Origin: Streptomyces lanatus
GTDB taxonomy: Bacteria > Actinomycetota > Actinomycetes > Streptomycetales > Streptomycetaceae
Length of the DNA: 64,000 nucleotides
Direction: 5' to 3'
NCBI RefSeq assembly: GCF_014655715.1
Contig: NZ_BNBM01000007.1
Span: 310,001 to 374,000, forward strand
Below the pieces are notes generated by a model. The model worked only from the letters and a program-made list of their open reading frames with translations. It was not told the DNA's origin and did no database searches. Position numbers and translations under genes: made by a program. Shown here piece after piece: positions 51,768-59,173 of this stretch. How positions within the stretch are numbered: position 1 is the first letter of the stretch; each line of letters opens with the position of its first letter.

Positions 51768-52673
51768 GTGGTGAAGGTGAAGCGCGAGGACGGTCTGGAG
51801 CCGGGTCGTGTACGTCAGCTCTGGCACCTGTTGGAGCCGCTGCATGCGGTGTTGTACTACGCGCCGGAGGTCTTCGAGGAGGCCGCCGCACTCGGATACG
51901 GCACCGAGGAGCGCTGGCCGAGCCACTTCCCGTACCGGGCCGCGCCGTTGGGGGCGGTAGGTGCGCGGCAGGTGGCGTCCGCCTTCTACAGCTTCAGTCC
52001 GCGCATGGTCGCCGAACACATCGACCCGGCCTGGAAGATCACCGCCCCGGAGGATCTGCTGCGCGCGCGGACGCGAGGTATCGACCGGGCCTACCGTGCG
52101 ATATTCGGCGACCGGGTGGACAGTCCTGAGCTGGCGGAAGCCGCGGCCCTGGCCCGCCGCGCGGCCGAGGCGGCGGACATCGCGGGCCGCCCGCTCGCCG
52201 CGGCCAACGCCGCCCTGGACTGGCCGCGGGCCCCGCATCTCCAGCTCTGGCACGCGGCGACGATCCTGCGCGAACACCGCGGCGACGGCCATATAGCGGC
52301 GCTGCAGGCGGCCGGCCTCGACCCCATCGAGTCGCTGGTGTCCTTCGCCGCAATAGGTGCCGCGTCGGTCGAGCGCTTCGAGAGTCGTGGCTGGAGCCCC
52401 GAGGAATGGGAGTCCGCGCGGGGCCGGTTGGCCGCCCGTGGTCTGGTCGATGCCGACGCTGAGGCCGACGCCGCTGGTGCCGCCACGGAAGCGGGTCGTG
52501 AGCTACGGCGCACGGTCGAGGAGCAGACCGACCAACTCGCCGCCGCGCCCTGGCGATCGCTCACCGCGGCCGAGGTCGACCGCCTCGTGGAACTGCTGGG
52601 TGAGTTCTGGGTGGCGGTGCTCTCCTCGGGGCTGCTGCCGGCGGAGACGACGTTGGGTATCGGGAAGGTCTGA
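51768..52673 (+). CDS. SCO6745-like helical protein, target of the divergent TetR
   Basis: 301 aa, mostly Ala-rich helical. Readable blocks: GRVRQLWHLLEPLHAVLYYAPEVFEEAAALGYG near the start, SFSPRMVAEHIDPAWKITAPEDLLRARTRGIDRAYRAIFG in the middle, and late RGRLAARGLVDADAEA and RSLTAAEVDRLVELLGEFW. From memory this matches a Streptomyces family named after SCO6745, whose biochemical role is unknown; the 'left half DinB/right half winged helix' impression is only an impression. GTG 51768 has a G-rich ribosome site 8 nt upstream; GTG 51771 and 51777 are alternatives. Three palindromic elements lie immediately upstream. Confidence 0.75.
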   Translation: MVKVKREDGLEPGRVRQLWHLLEPLHAVLYYAPEVFEEAAALGYGTEERWPSHFPYRAAPLGAVGARQVASAFYSFSPRMVAEHIDPAWKITAPEDLLRARTRGIDRAYRAIFGDRVDSPELAEAAALARRAAEAADIAGRPLAAANAALDWPRAPHLQLWHAATILREHRGDGHIAALQAAGLDPIESLVSFAAIGAASVERFESRGWSPEEWESARGRLAARGLVDADAEADAAGAATEAGRELRRTVEEQTDQLAAAPWRSLTAAEVDRLVELLGEFWVAVLSSGLLPAETTLGIGKV

Positions 52674-52761
52674 GAGGCCAGGAAGGGGGGAGCGTCCGCG
52701 AGGGGTGGGCGCTGGCTGAGGGCGGAGCATCCGCGTGGGGGGAGGGCGCCGACCGCACGAA

Positions 52762-52794
52762 GCCGCCCGCAGGAGGTGGGCCTCCGCGGACGGC
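52762..52794. terminator. Strong bidirectional hairpin terminator
   Basis: Stem of about 14 bp with one bulge and one mismatch: GCCGCCCGC-A-GGAGG (52762-52776) against CCTCCGCGGACGGC (52781-52794), loop TGGG. It lies between convergent genes ending at 52673 and 52859. Confidence 0.7.
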
Positions 52795-52858
52795 CTCTGT
52801 TCTCAAGGAGGTTCGATGGCAGCCCGGCTGGGACGTGCTCCTCCGTGGCTCTCCGGCC

Positions 52859-53041
52859 CTACGGCTGCTCGGGCTTGTCGCGATCCATGCCGAGTTCGCG
52901 CTCCATCCGCTGCTGCGCCTCGTCGACCTGGCTCTCGTACTTGTTGCCCGTCTTCTCGTTGACCTTCCGCTCCCCGGCGTCGGACATGTCCTTTGCCTTC
53001 TCCTGCGCCTGGCGGTTCTTGAACCTGTCGAAGATGCCCAT
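52859..53041 (-). CDS. 60-aa charged protein, MT0933-like antitoxin or CsbD-like
   Basis: 60 aa starting MGIFDRFKNRQAQEKAKDMS and ending MDRDKPEQP; very rich in Lys, Glu, Asp and Gln, predicted helical. The MGxxDxxK opening and Lys/Glu/Ala repeats resemble the small MT0933-like antitoxins and CsbD-like stress proteins of actinobacteria; the two cannot be separated by eye. AAGGAG lies 6 nt before ATG 53041, a very good ribosome site. It is divergent from a secreted HNH nuclease gene, but a cytoplasmic protein is unlikely to be that enzyme's inhibitor unless the nuclease acts before export. Confidence 0.75.
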   Translation of the reverse strand: MGIFDRFKNRQAQEKAKDMSDAGERKVNEKTGNKYESQVDEAQQRMERELGMDRDKPEQP

Positions 53042-53235
53042 CCAGAGCTCCTTCCGGAGGTGATTCACCACCGACGATACGCCCGGGTTGTGAAGTATGC
53101 GCGATTGGTCCCGTAGTGGTCTGGACCTCTTGAGTGCCGCCGTGCGCCGGGTCGCTACCGTGTGCACGACGGTGTACCAGGGAAGACCGCCCCTGCGGGG
53201 CGGAACGCGCGGCAAAAGGGGAGGGACGCATCGTG

Positions 53236-54003
53236 ATGCGTCTGAGGGGCGGGGCGGCGAGCGCCGCGGCGATGCTCGGCATGGTGCTGGTACTGGCGGG
53301 CTGTGAGAACGTCGATGTGTCCGTGGACGACGAGTCCTCAGGCTCCGTCCCGGCCAACGGATCGGGCCGTGCGGTGAGCCCACTGGACAACCCCGACGGC
53401 ACGAAACCGGGGCTCGCGCCCCTCACCTCGGACTCCGACCGGGCCGAGGCGCGGACCCTGATAGCGAAGGTGACCACAAAGGGCCGTGGCCCCAAGACGG
53501 GCTACGACCGGGACGAGTTCGGCTACGCCTGGATGGACTCGGCCCCGGGCGGCATCCCGTTCGCCCGCAACGGCTGCGACACCCGCAACGACCTGCTCAA
53601 GAGGGACGGCGAGGCGGTTCGCTTCCGGTCCGGCTCCGACTGCGTCGTGACCTCCATGACGCTGCACGACCCGTACACGGGCCGGACCATCGAGTGGACC
53701 AAGTCCCGTGCCACGACCGTGCAGATCGACCATGTGATGCCGCTGTCCTACGACTGGCAGATGGGCGCCTCCCGCTGGCCGAAGGGCAAGCGCCAGGACA
53801 TCGCCAACGACCCCCTCAACCTCATACCGGTGGACGGCCCCACCAACAGTTCCAAGGGTGACTCCGGCCCCGCGTCCTGGCTGCCCCCGGACAAGGGGAT
53901 CCGCTGCTCGTACGCGGTGCGGTTCGCGCAGGTGTCGCTGAAGTACGAACTGCCCGTGACCACAGCCGACAAGGAGATGATGCTGGGCCAGTGCGGAGGG
54001 TGA
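53236..54003 (+). CDS. Secreted HNH-family (DUF1524/GmrSD-like) endonuclease lipoprotein
   Basis: 255 aa. Lipoprotein signal: MRLRGGAASAAAMLGMVLVLAGC with lipobox Cys23. The exported part has paired Cys (NGCDTRNDLL, GSDCVVTSM) and the HNH core VQIDHVMPLSYDWQMGASRW followed by KRQDIANDPLNLIPVDGPTN, the DHxxPL...ANDPxNL pattern of DUF1524-type His-metal finger nucleases. Probably a surface-anchored nuclease for DNA scavenging or defence. ATG 53236 or GTG 53233 (same frame) both lie well behind GGAGGG. A tight hairpin (CCGCCCC-TGC-GGGGCGG, 53187-53203) sits in the leader 30 nt upstream. Confidence 0.87.
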   Translation: MRLRGGAASAAAMLGMVLVLAGCENVDVSVDDESSGSVPANGSGRAVSPLDNPDGTKPGLAPLTSDSDRAEARTLIAKVTTKGRGPKTGYDRDEFGYAWMDSAPGGIPFARNGCDTRNDLLKRDGEAVRFRSGSDCVVTSMTLHDPYTGRTIEWTKSRATTVQIDHVMPLSYDWQMGASRWPKGKRQDIANDPLNLIPVDGPTNSSKGDSGPASWLPPDKGIRCSYAVRFAQVSLKYELPVTTADKEMMLGQCGG

Positions 54004-54099
54004 GCGGCGGGTGAACCGGCGCGGGAGCCGGTCCGGTCGGCCGGGGCAGAGGGCGAAAACGGCTTCCCGGTAAGGGCGCGGGCGCCTACGGTTTCCGCC

Positions 54100-54843
54100 A
54101 TGGAACTGAAGGTGTCGAGCGTCGCGGACCGCCCGGAGATGCTCCAGCGGGTGCTGGCCATGGCGGACACCTGGCCGGAGTTCGTGGTCCAGGACCCCGT
54201 GGGCAACGCCCACTACGGCCGGATCCCGCGTGAGTTCCCCGAGTACGCGCTGTTCGCGGAGGACGAGCGGGGCGAGGTGGTGGCCCAGGCCTTCAGCGTG
54301 CCGTTCGCCCTCGGCACCGAAGGGCGCGGCCGGCTGCCCGCGAGGGGCTGGGACGAGGTGCTGGTGTGGGCGTTCGCCGACCTGCGCGCCGGCGTCCGGC
54401 CCGACACGGTCAGCGCCATCTCCGTCGTCATCGCCCCGCACGCCCTGGGCGGCGGCCTGTCCGCCCGGATGCTCTCCGCGATGCGGGACAACGCCCGTGC
54501 CCACGGCTTCCGCGAGGTCGTCGCCCCGGTCCGGCCCAACGCCAAGCACCTCGAACCCCGCACCCCCATCGAGGAGTACGCCCACCGCGTACGCCCCGAC
54601 GGACTGCCCCACGACCCGTGGCTGCGGGTCCACGCCCGTGCCGGAGCCGCCATCGACTCCATCGCCCCGGCCTCCATGACCGTCGCCGGTTCGCTGGAGC
54701 AGTGGCGTCGCTGGACCGGGCTGCCCTTCGACACCCGGGGCGACATCGAGGTGCCCGGCGCCCTGGTGCCGGTGCGCTGCGAGCCGGAGCGGGACTACGC
54801 GGTGTACGTCGAACCCAACGTATGGATGCGGCACCCGCTCTGA
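54100..54843 (+). CDS. GNAT-like acetyltransferase
   Basis: 247 aa. MELKVSSVADRPEMLQRVLAMADTWPEFV at the start; the acetyl-CoA region reads ISVVIAPHALGGGLSARMLSAMRDNARAHGF (about 107-137), a motif A with GGGLS in place of the usual Q/RxxGxG/A, and PVRPNAKHLEPRTPIEEYA follows. The long C-terminal part (about 165-247) is not typical of small GNATs and may hold the substrate site. TACGGT lies 7 nt before the ATG, and there is no ribosome site, so the mRNA is probably leaderless. Substrate unknown. Confidence 0.78.
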   Translation: MELKVSSVADRPEMLQRVLAMADTWPEFVVQDPVGNAHYGRIPREFPEYALFAEDERGEVVAQAFSVPFALGTEGRGRLPARGWDEVLVWAFADLRAGVRPDTVSAISVVIAPHALGGGLSARMLSAMRDNARAHGFREVVAPVRPNAKHLEPRTPIEEYAHRVRPDGLPHDPWLRVHARAGAAIDSIAPASMTVAGSLEQWRRWTGLPFDTRGDIEVPGALVPVRCEPERDYAVYVEPNVWMRHPL

Positions 54844-55047
54844 GCGACGCGGAAGGTGAGCCTCCGCACGACCTGCGCCGAAGCGTGCGGCGATCGGAGT
54901 GCTCAGCACCACAACGGTTCGGTACATCCGGTGACCGTATGTCGGTGTCGACCTATACGCTCGAAGCGACAATCACATGACCGAGGTTGCCCCGCACCGG
55001 GCAGGGTCGGTCGGCCCGTACGCCCACCTCAGGCATCAGGAGCAACC

Positions 55048-55686
55048 ATGCAAGGCCACGGCTATCCGCAGCCGGTGAACCAGCCGACGCCGACCGGTTG
55101 GCTCGTCTTCCTGCGCGTGGTCTTCGTCGTGATCTCGGTACTGAGCTTCGGCCTGTTGACGTGGACGATGATGCTCCGTCTGGCCATCGTGACGCGCAAG
55201 CCGCTCGACTGGATCCTGTTCGGGGCGTCGATCGTGGTGGAGTTCCTCGGGCTGTATCTGTTGGGCTCCGAGTCCGGCGACGAGATCCACACCGCGGGCG
55301 GCTGGATGGGCCTCCTCCTCATCCTGGGCGGCCTCGTGGCCTTCATCGCGTACTACCTCGCCGCGGACATACGCCACTTCCACCAGGCCCGTTCCCCCGG
55401 TTACCCGGGGCAGCGGCCCCCGGCCCAGGCCTACGGCTACCCGCAGCCGCAGTCGCCGTACACCGCCACGACGGTTCCGCAGTCGACGCCGATGCCCCGG
55501 GCGCCCGACTCCGGGACACCGATGTCCCAGACCCAGACGCCGATACCCCGGACACCGGTGCCGCCGCCCCCGCAGCGCCCGGCGCCCGCGCGCATCGACC
55601 AGGTGCGTGCCGAGCTGGACGAGCTCAGTGACTATCTGCGCCAGCACGACGGCCGGCAGGACGGCAACCACGAGGGCCGAAGATGA
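55048..55686 (+). CDS. Membrane protein with Pro/Gln-rich tail, coupled to a Ser/Thr kinase
   Basis: 212 aa. Three to four hydrophobic helices (WLVFLRVVFVVISVLSFGLLTW, WILFGASIVVEFLGLYLLG, MGLLLILGGLVAFIAYYLAA) occupy residues 18-110. A disordered tail follows (YGYPQPQSPYTATTVPQST...) with many Ser and Thr, and a short C-terminal helix ARIDQVRAELDELSDYLRQ. ATG 55048 has AGGAG 5-6 nt upstream. The TGA overlaps the kinase ATG (ATGA). A Ser/Thr-rich tail next to a kinase makes it a plausible substrate or anchor for that kinase; this is inference. Confidence 0.8.
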   Translation: MQGHGYPQPVNQPTPTGWLVFLRVVFVVISVLSFGLLTWTMMLRLAIVTRKPLDWILFGASIVVEFLGLYLLGSESGDEIHTAGGWMGLLLILGGLVAFIAYYLAADIRHFHQARSPGYPGQRPPAQAYGYPQPQSPYTATTVPQSTPMPRAPDSGTPMSQTQTPIPRTPVPPPPQRPAPARIDQVRAELDELSDYLRQHDGRQDGNHEGRR

Positions 55687-57218
55687 CCGTGGCGGCAGGA
55701 CGTGTCGTCGCCGACCGCTATGAACTGTCCACGCTCATCGGACAGGGCGGCATGGGACAGGTCTGGACGGCGTACGACCAACGGCTCGACCGACGCGTCG
55801 CGGTGAAGCTGCTGCGCCCCGACAAGGTGGCCGGGCAGGAGGCGGACGAGCTGCGCCGCCGGTTCGAGCGCGAGTGCCGGGTGACCGCACAGGTCGACCA
55901 CCCCGGGCTCGTCACGGTGCACGACGCGGGCAGCGAGGGCGAGGAACTCTTCCTCGTCATGCAGTACGTCGACGGAGTCGACCTCTCCGCCCATCTCGCC
56001 GAGCGCGACCCGTACCCCTGGCAGTGGTCGGTGGCAGTCGCCGCGCAGCTGTGCGCCGTACTGAGCGCCGTGCACGCCGTGCCGATCGTCCACCGCGACC
56101 TCAAGCCGCGCAATGTCATGGTGAAGCAGGACGGCACCGTCACCGTCCTCGACCTCGGCGTCGCCTCCGTCATGGACGCCGACACCACCCGCCTCACCCA
56201 CACCGGCACGCCCATCGGCTCACCCGCCTACATGGCCCCCGAGCAGGCGATGGGCGGCGCGGTCGGCCCGTACACCGACCTGTACGCGCTCGGCATCGTG
56301 CTGCATGAACTCCTCAGCGGAGACGTGCCGTTCTCGGGCTCGACCGCGCTGGGCGTGCTGCACCGGCATCTGTACGAGCCTCCGCAGCCCGTGCGCCGGA
56401 TCCGCCCCGAGGTCCCCGAGGCACTCGAAGCCCTGGTCCTGCGCCTGCTGGCGAAGGACCCGCAGCACCGCCCCGCCTCCGCGCAGGAGGTGTACGAGAG
56501 CCTGGAAACGCTCCTGCCCGCGCGCGGCACCCCCACCGGAGCGCCCCTCGACCCCACCCGCCCCTTCCTGCGCCCGCACGCCCCCTGGCCGGACCGCGCC
56601 CGCACCCCCGCGCCCCAGCCCGCACCCGCCACACCCATCACGCCCGACAGCGACAAGCCGGATGTCGCGCGCGCCGTCGACGAGGTCAAGCGGCTGCTCG
56701 GCGAGGGCCGTATCACCCAGGCCGTCGACATCCTCGGCTCGATCCTGCCCACCGCGGCCGAGCAGCACGGCGAGCACTCCCCGGTCGTGCGCAGCCTGCG
56801 CAAGCAGTACGCGGCCACGCTCATGGACGACGGCCAGTACCGGCGCGCGCTGCCCGAGCTGCGCCGCCTCGCCGACGAGCGCGCCGCCGAGGCCGGCCAG
56901 GCCGACCCGCAGGCGCTGCGCTTCCGCTACGACGTCGCCCAGTGCCTGGAACAGCTCGGCCAGCCGGCGGCCGCGCTCACCGAGTACCGCGCGCTGCTGC
57001 CGTACTACGAGAACCAGTACGTCTCGGGCAACCCGGAGCTCGCCCACGACGTGCGCCGCCGCATCGGCCACCTGCTGCTCGCCGTAGGCGATCGCCGCTC
57101 CGCCCACGACACCCTGGCCCGGCTGCTGCTCGACGTGGAGCGGCTGCACGGTCCCGGGCACCCGGTCGCGGCGGAGGTGCGACGCACCCTGCAGTGGCTG
57201 GGACAGGTGCGCGGCTAG
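55683..57218 (+). CDS. Soluble Hanks-type Ser/Thr protein kinase with TPR-like C-terminus
   Basis: 511 aa. Kinase subdomains: Gly loop LIGQGGMGQVWTAYD, catalytic Lys42 in VAVKLLRP, the HRDLKPRNVMV loop with Asp139, DLGVAS (DLG in place of DFG), and GSPAYMAPEQAMGG. After a Pro-rich linker (about 275-325) comes a helical C-terminal half with repeated AVDILGSILPTAAEQHGEHS, LPELRRLADERAAEAGQ and ALTEYRALLPYYENQY units that look TPR-like. There is no membrane segment or PASTA domain; it may be held at the membrane by the protein encoded in the overlapping upstream gene. Confidence 0.92.
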   Translation: MTVAAGRVVADRYELSTLIGQGGMGQVWTAYDQRLDRRVAVKLLRPDKVAGQEADELRRRFERECRVTAQVDHPGLVTVHDAGSEGEELFLVMQYVDGVDLSAHLAERDPYPWQWSVAVAAQLCAVLSAVHAVPIVHRDLKPRNVMVKQDGTVTVLDLGVASVMDADTTRLTHTGTPIGSPAYMAPEQAMGGAVGPYTDLYALGIVLHELLSGDVPFSGSTALGVLHRHLYEPPQPVRRIRPEVPEALEALVLRLLAKDPQHRPASAQEVYESLETLLPARGTPTGAPLDPTRPFLRPHAPWPDRARTPAPQPAPATPITPDSDKPDVARAVDEVKRLLGEGRITQAVDILGSILPTAAEQHGEHSPVVRSLRKQYAATLMDDGQYRRALPELRRLADERAAEAGQADPQALRFRYDVAQCLEQLGQPAAALTEYRALLPYYENQYVSGNPELAHDVRRRIGHLLLAVGDRRSAHDTLARLLLDVERLHGPGHPVAAEVRRTLQWLGQVRG

Positions 57219-57377
57219 GCCCTGCACGGGGTCACCCCCGCATGGCGGTGCGCCGCGGTGCCCGAAGTCCTGGTGAATCGTTGGTCGAATGGGTTGGCCA
57301 GAGCTTGCCCACTGCCTACCATCGATCACCGCAAGACTTTGTGCACTGCCGCACAAGCTCTCCAACGGGAGGTCCCC

Positions 57378-58022
57378 TTGCACCGCCGCCGTCGCACCGC
57401 GCTCCTCCTCTCCGCCGCGATCGCGGCAGCACCCCTGCTCACCGCCTGCGGAAACGACGCGCACCCCGGTGCCGCCGCCGTCGTCGGGGACCAGCGGATC
57501 ACCGTCTCGCAGCTGGAGAACAGGGTGAGCGAGGTACGCGAGGCCCAGCGCGCGGCCGTGCCGGACGAGGCCGCGTACGCGCAGGTCATCGCCAAGTCCG
57601 GCAGCCTCCCGCGCGACGTCCTGCACAACATGGTCCTCGACGAGGTGCTGCACCAGGCCGCCCGGGACGAGGGCGTGACCGTCACCCGCAAGGAGCTCCA
57701 GTCGATGCGCGGTGGCCTGGAGGACCAGGTCGGCGGCGCCAAGGCCTTGGAGGCCGCCTGGCTCCAGCAGTACGGCGTCCCGCCGCAGCGCCTCGACGAG
57801 AACCTCCGCGTCCAGCTGGAGGCGCAGAAGCTCGCCACCGCTCTCGGCACCGACACCGGCAAGCCCGCCTTCTGGAACGCCATGGCCGCGGCGTCCAAGA
57901 AGCTCGACATCGACCTCAACCCGCGCTACGGCAGCTGGGACGTGCAGAAGAGCAGCCGGACGGACGCGAAGACTCCGTGGGTGCGCGAGGTGACGGCAGC
58001 GGCGGCACAGCAGCCGATGTGA
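57378..58022 (+). CDS. SurA-N-like lipoprotein (possible foldase/chaperone)
   Basis: 214 aa from a TTG start at 57378 with GGGAGG 5-6 nt upstream; the longer frame from 57258 would hide the signal peptide. Signal LHRRRRTALLLSAAIAAAPLLTAC with lipobox Cys24. After it come AAAVVGDQRITVSQLENRVSEVREAQR and VLHNMVLDEVLHQAARDEGVTVTRKELQ, matching the SurA N-terminal chaperone-type helical domain. There is no parvulin/PpiC domain, so it is a chaperone-like module only. It lies upstream of mazG with a 134-nt gap containing DnaA-box-like sites. Confidence 0.85.
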   Translation: MHRRRRTALLLSAAIAAAPLLTACGNDAHPGAAAVVGDQRITVSQLENRVSEVREAQRAAVPDEAAYAQVIAKSGSLPRDVLHNMVLDEVLHQAARDEGVTVTRKELQSMRGGLEDQVGGAKALEAAWLQQYGVPPQRLDENLRVQLEAQKLATALGTDTGKPAFWNAMAAASKKLDIDLNPRYGSWDVQKSSRTDAKTPWVREVTAAAAQQPM

Positions 58023-58048
58023 CGGCCGAAGGGTCCGGCTCCGCCCCC

Positions 58049-58118
58049 TGTGGAAAACTTGGCAGCCGTCTCCCGCGCTGTGGGTAACCCCGGGAGCCCC
58101 CTCCCGCCCTGTGGATAA
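58049..58118. promoter_or_regulatory. Three DnaA-box-like 9-mers upstream of mazG
   Basis: TGTGGAAAA (58049-58057), TGTGGGTAA (58079-58087) and TGTGGATAA (58110-58118), all in the same orientation, with starts 30 and 31 bp apart (about three helical turns). The third is an exact complement of the classical TTATCCACA box; the others differ at one base each. Confidence 0.5.
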
Positions 58119-58156
58119 CTCAGGGCGTCGTCGGTCGCTTGGGTTACGTTCGGATC

Positions 58157-59152
58157 GTGAACGCAACCAGTCCCGAAACCGCCGGCGCCACCGACGCCAC
58201 CCCCGGCCGCATCGTCCTGCTCACCACCAGCCACCGGGTCGCCCCCGGCCTGCTCTCCTGGCCCGCCTGGCAGGCGCTGCGCTCCGCCGACCGTGTGCTG
58301 TGCGCGGACGGGGCGCATCCGCAGTTGCCGTATCTGCGGGAGGCCGGGACCGCGGTCGACGAGGCCGCCCCGACCGCCCAGGAGCTGATCGACGCGTGCG
58401 CCGGCGGCCGCACGGTCGTGGTCGTGGCGACGGGTGAGGGCGAGCCCGCCCTCACCGACGGCCTCGCCCGCCTCGCCGGCACCGGCCGCGTCGCGATGCC
58501 GGACCTGGAACTGCTCCCCGCCTCCTACGACCTGCCCGGCGCCCGCCTCCTCGACCTCGTGCAGGTCATGGACCGCATCCGTGCCGAGTGCCCCTGGTCC
58601 TCCCAGCAGACCCACAAGGGCCTGGCGAAGTACGGCATCGAGGAGGCATACGAACTCGTAGAGGCGATCGAGGACGGCGACCGCGACGAGCTCCGTGAGG
58701 AACTGGGCGATGTCCTGCTCCAGGTCGTCTTCCACTCCCGTATAGCGGAGGAGGACCCGGAGGCCCCCTTCTCCATCGACGACGTCGCGGGCGGCATCGT
58801 CACCAAGCTCATCCACCGCCATCCCCATGTCTTCGGCGAGGAGACGGCGACGACCCCCGAGGAGGTCAAGGAGCACTGGCTGCGCACGAAGGCGGTCGAG
58901 AAGCAGCGGGAGTCGGTGACGGAGGGCATCCCCCTCGGCCAGCCGGGCCTGGCCCTCGCGGCGAAGCTGGCGTCCCGGGTCCGGACGGCGGGCCTGGAGG
59001 TGCCCCTGCCGACGGGCGAGGGCATCGGCTACGAGCTGCTGGCGATGGCGGTCGAGGCGGAGGCCGCCGGGGTGGATCCGGAGGCGGCGTTGCGGGTCGC
59101 CGCGCGGGCTTATCGGGATGCCGTGCGGGCTGCTGAGGGGGTGTCCTCTTAG
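58157..59152 (+). CDS. mazG: Nucleoside triphosphate pyrophosphohydrolase MazG
   Basis: 331 aa. The first 120 residues resemble a divergent tetrapyrrole-methylase-like domain often fused to actinobacterial MazG (IVLLTTSHRVAPGLLSW, VVVVATGEGEPALTDGLARL). The MazG core follows: LVQVMDRIRAECPWSSQQTHKGLAKY, GIEEAYELVEAIEDGDRDELREELGDVLLQVVFHSRIA with the EExxE and ExxD metal ligands, and VTKLIHRHPHVFGE. It hydrolyses non-canonical or excess NTPs. GTG 58157 has TACGTT 6 nt upstream, suggesting a leaderless mRNA. DnaA-box-like sites lie in the promoter region. Confidence 0.92.
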   Translation: MNATSPETAGATDATPGRIVLLTTSHRVAPGLLSWPAWQALRSADRVLCADGAHPQLPYLREAGTAVDEAAPTAQELIDACAGGRTVVVVATGEGEPALTDGLARLAGTGRVAMPDLELLPASYDLPGARLLDLVQVMDRIRAECPWSSQQTHKGLAKYGIEEAYELVEAIEDGDRDELREELGDVLLQVVFHSRIAEEDPEAPFSIDDVAGGIVTKLIHRHPHVFGEETATTPEEVKEHWLRTKAVEKQRESVTEGIPLGQPGLALAAKLASRVRTAGLEVPLPTGEGIGYELLAMAVEAEAAGVDPEAALRVAARAYRDAVRAAEGVSS

Positions 59153-59173
59153 TACCGTTGGGGCAACGGGCGG

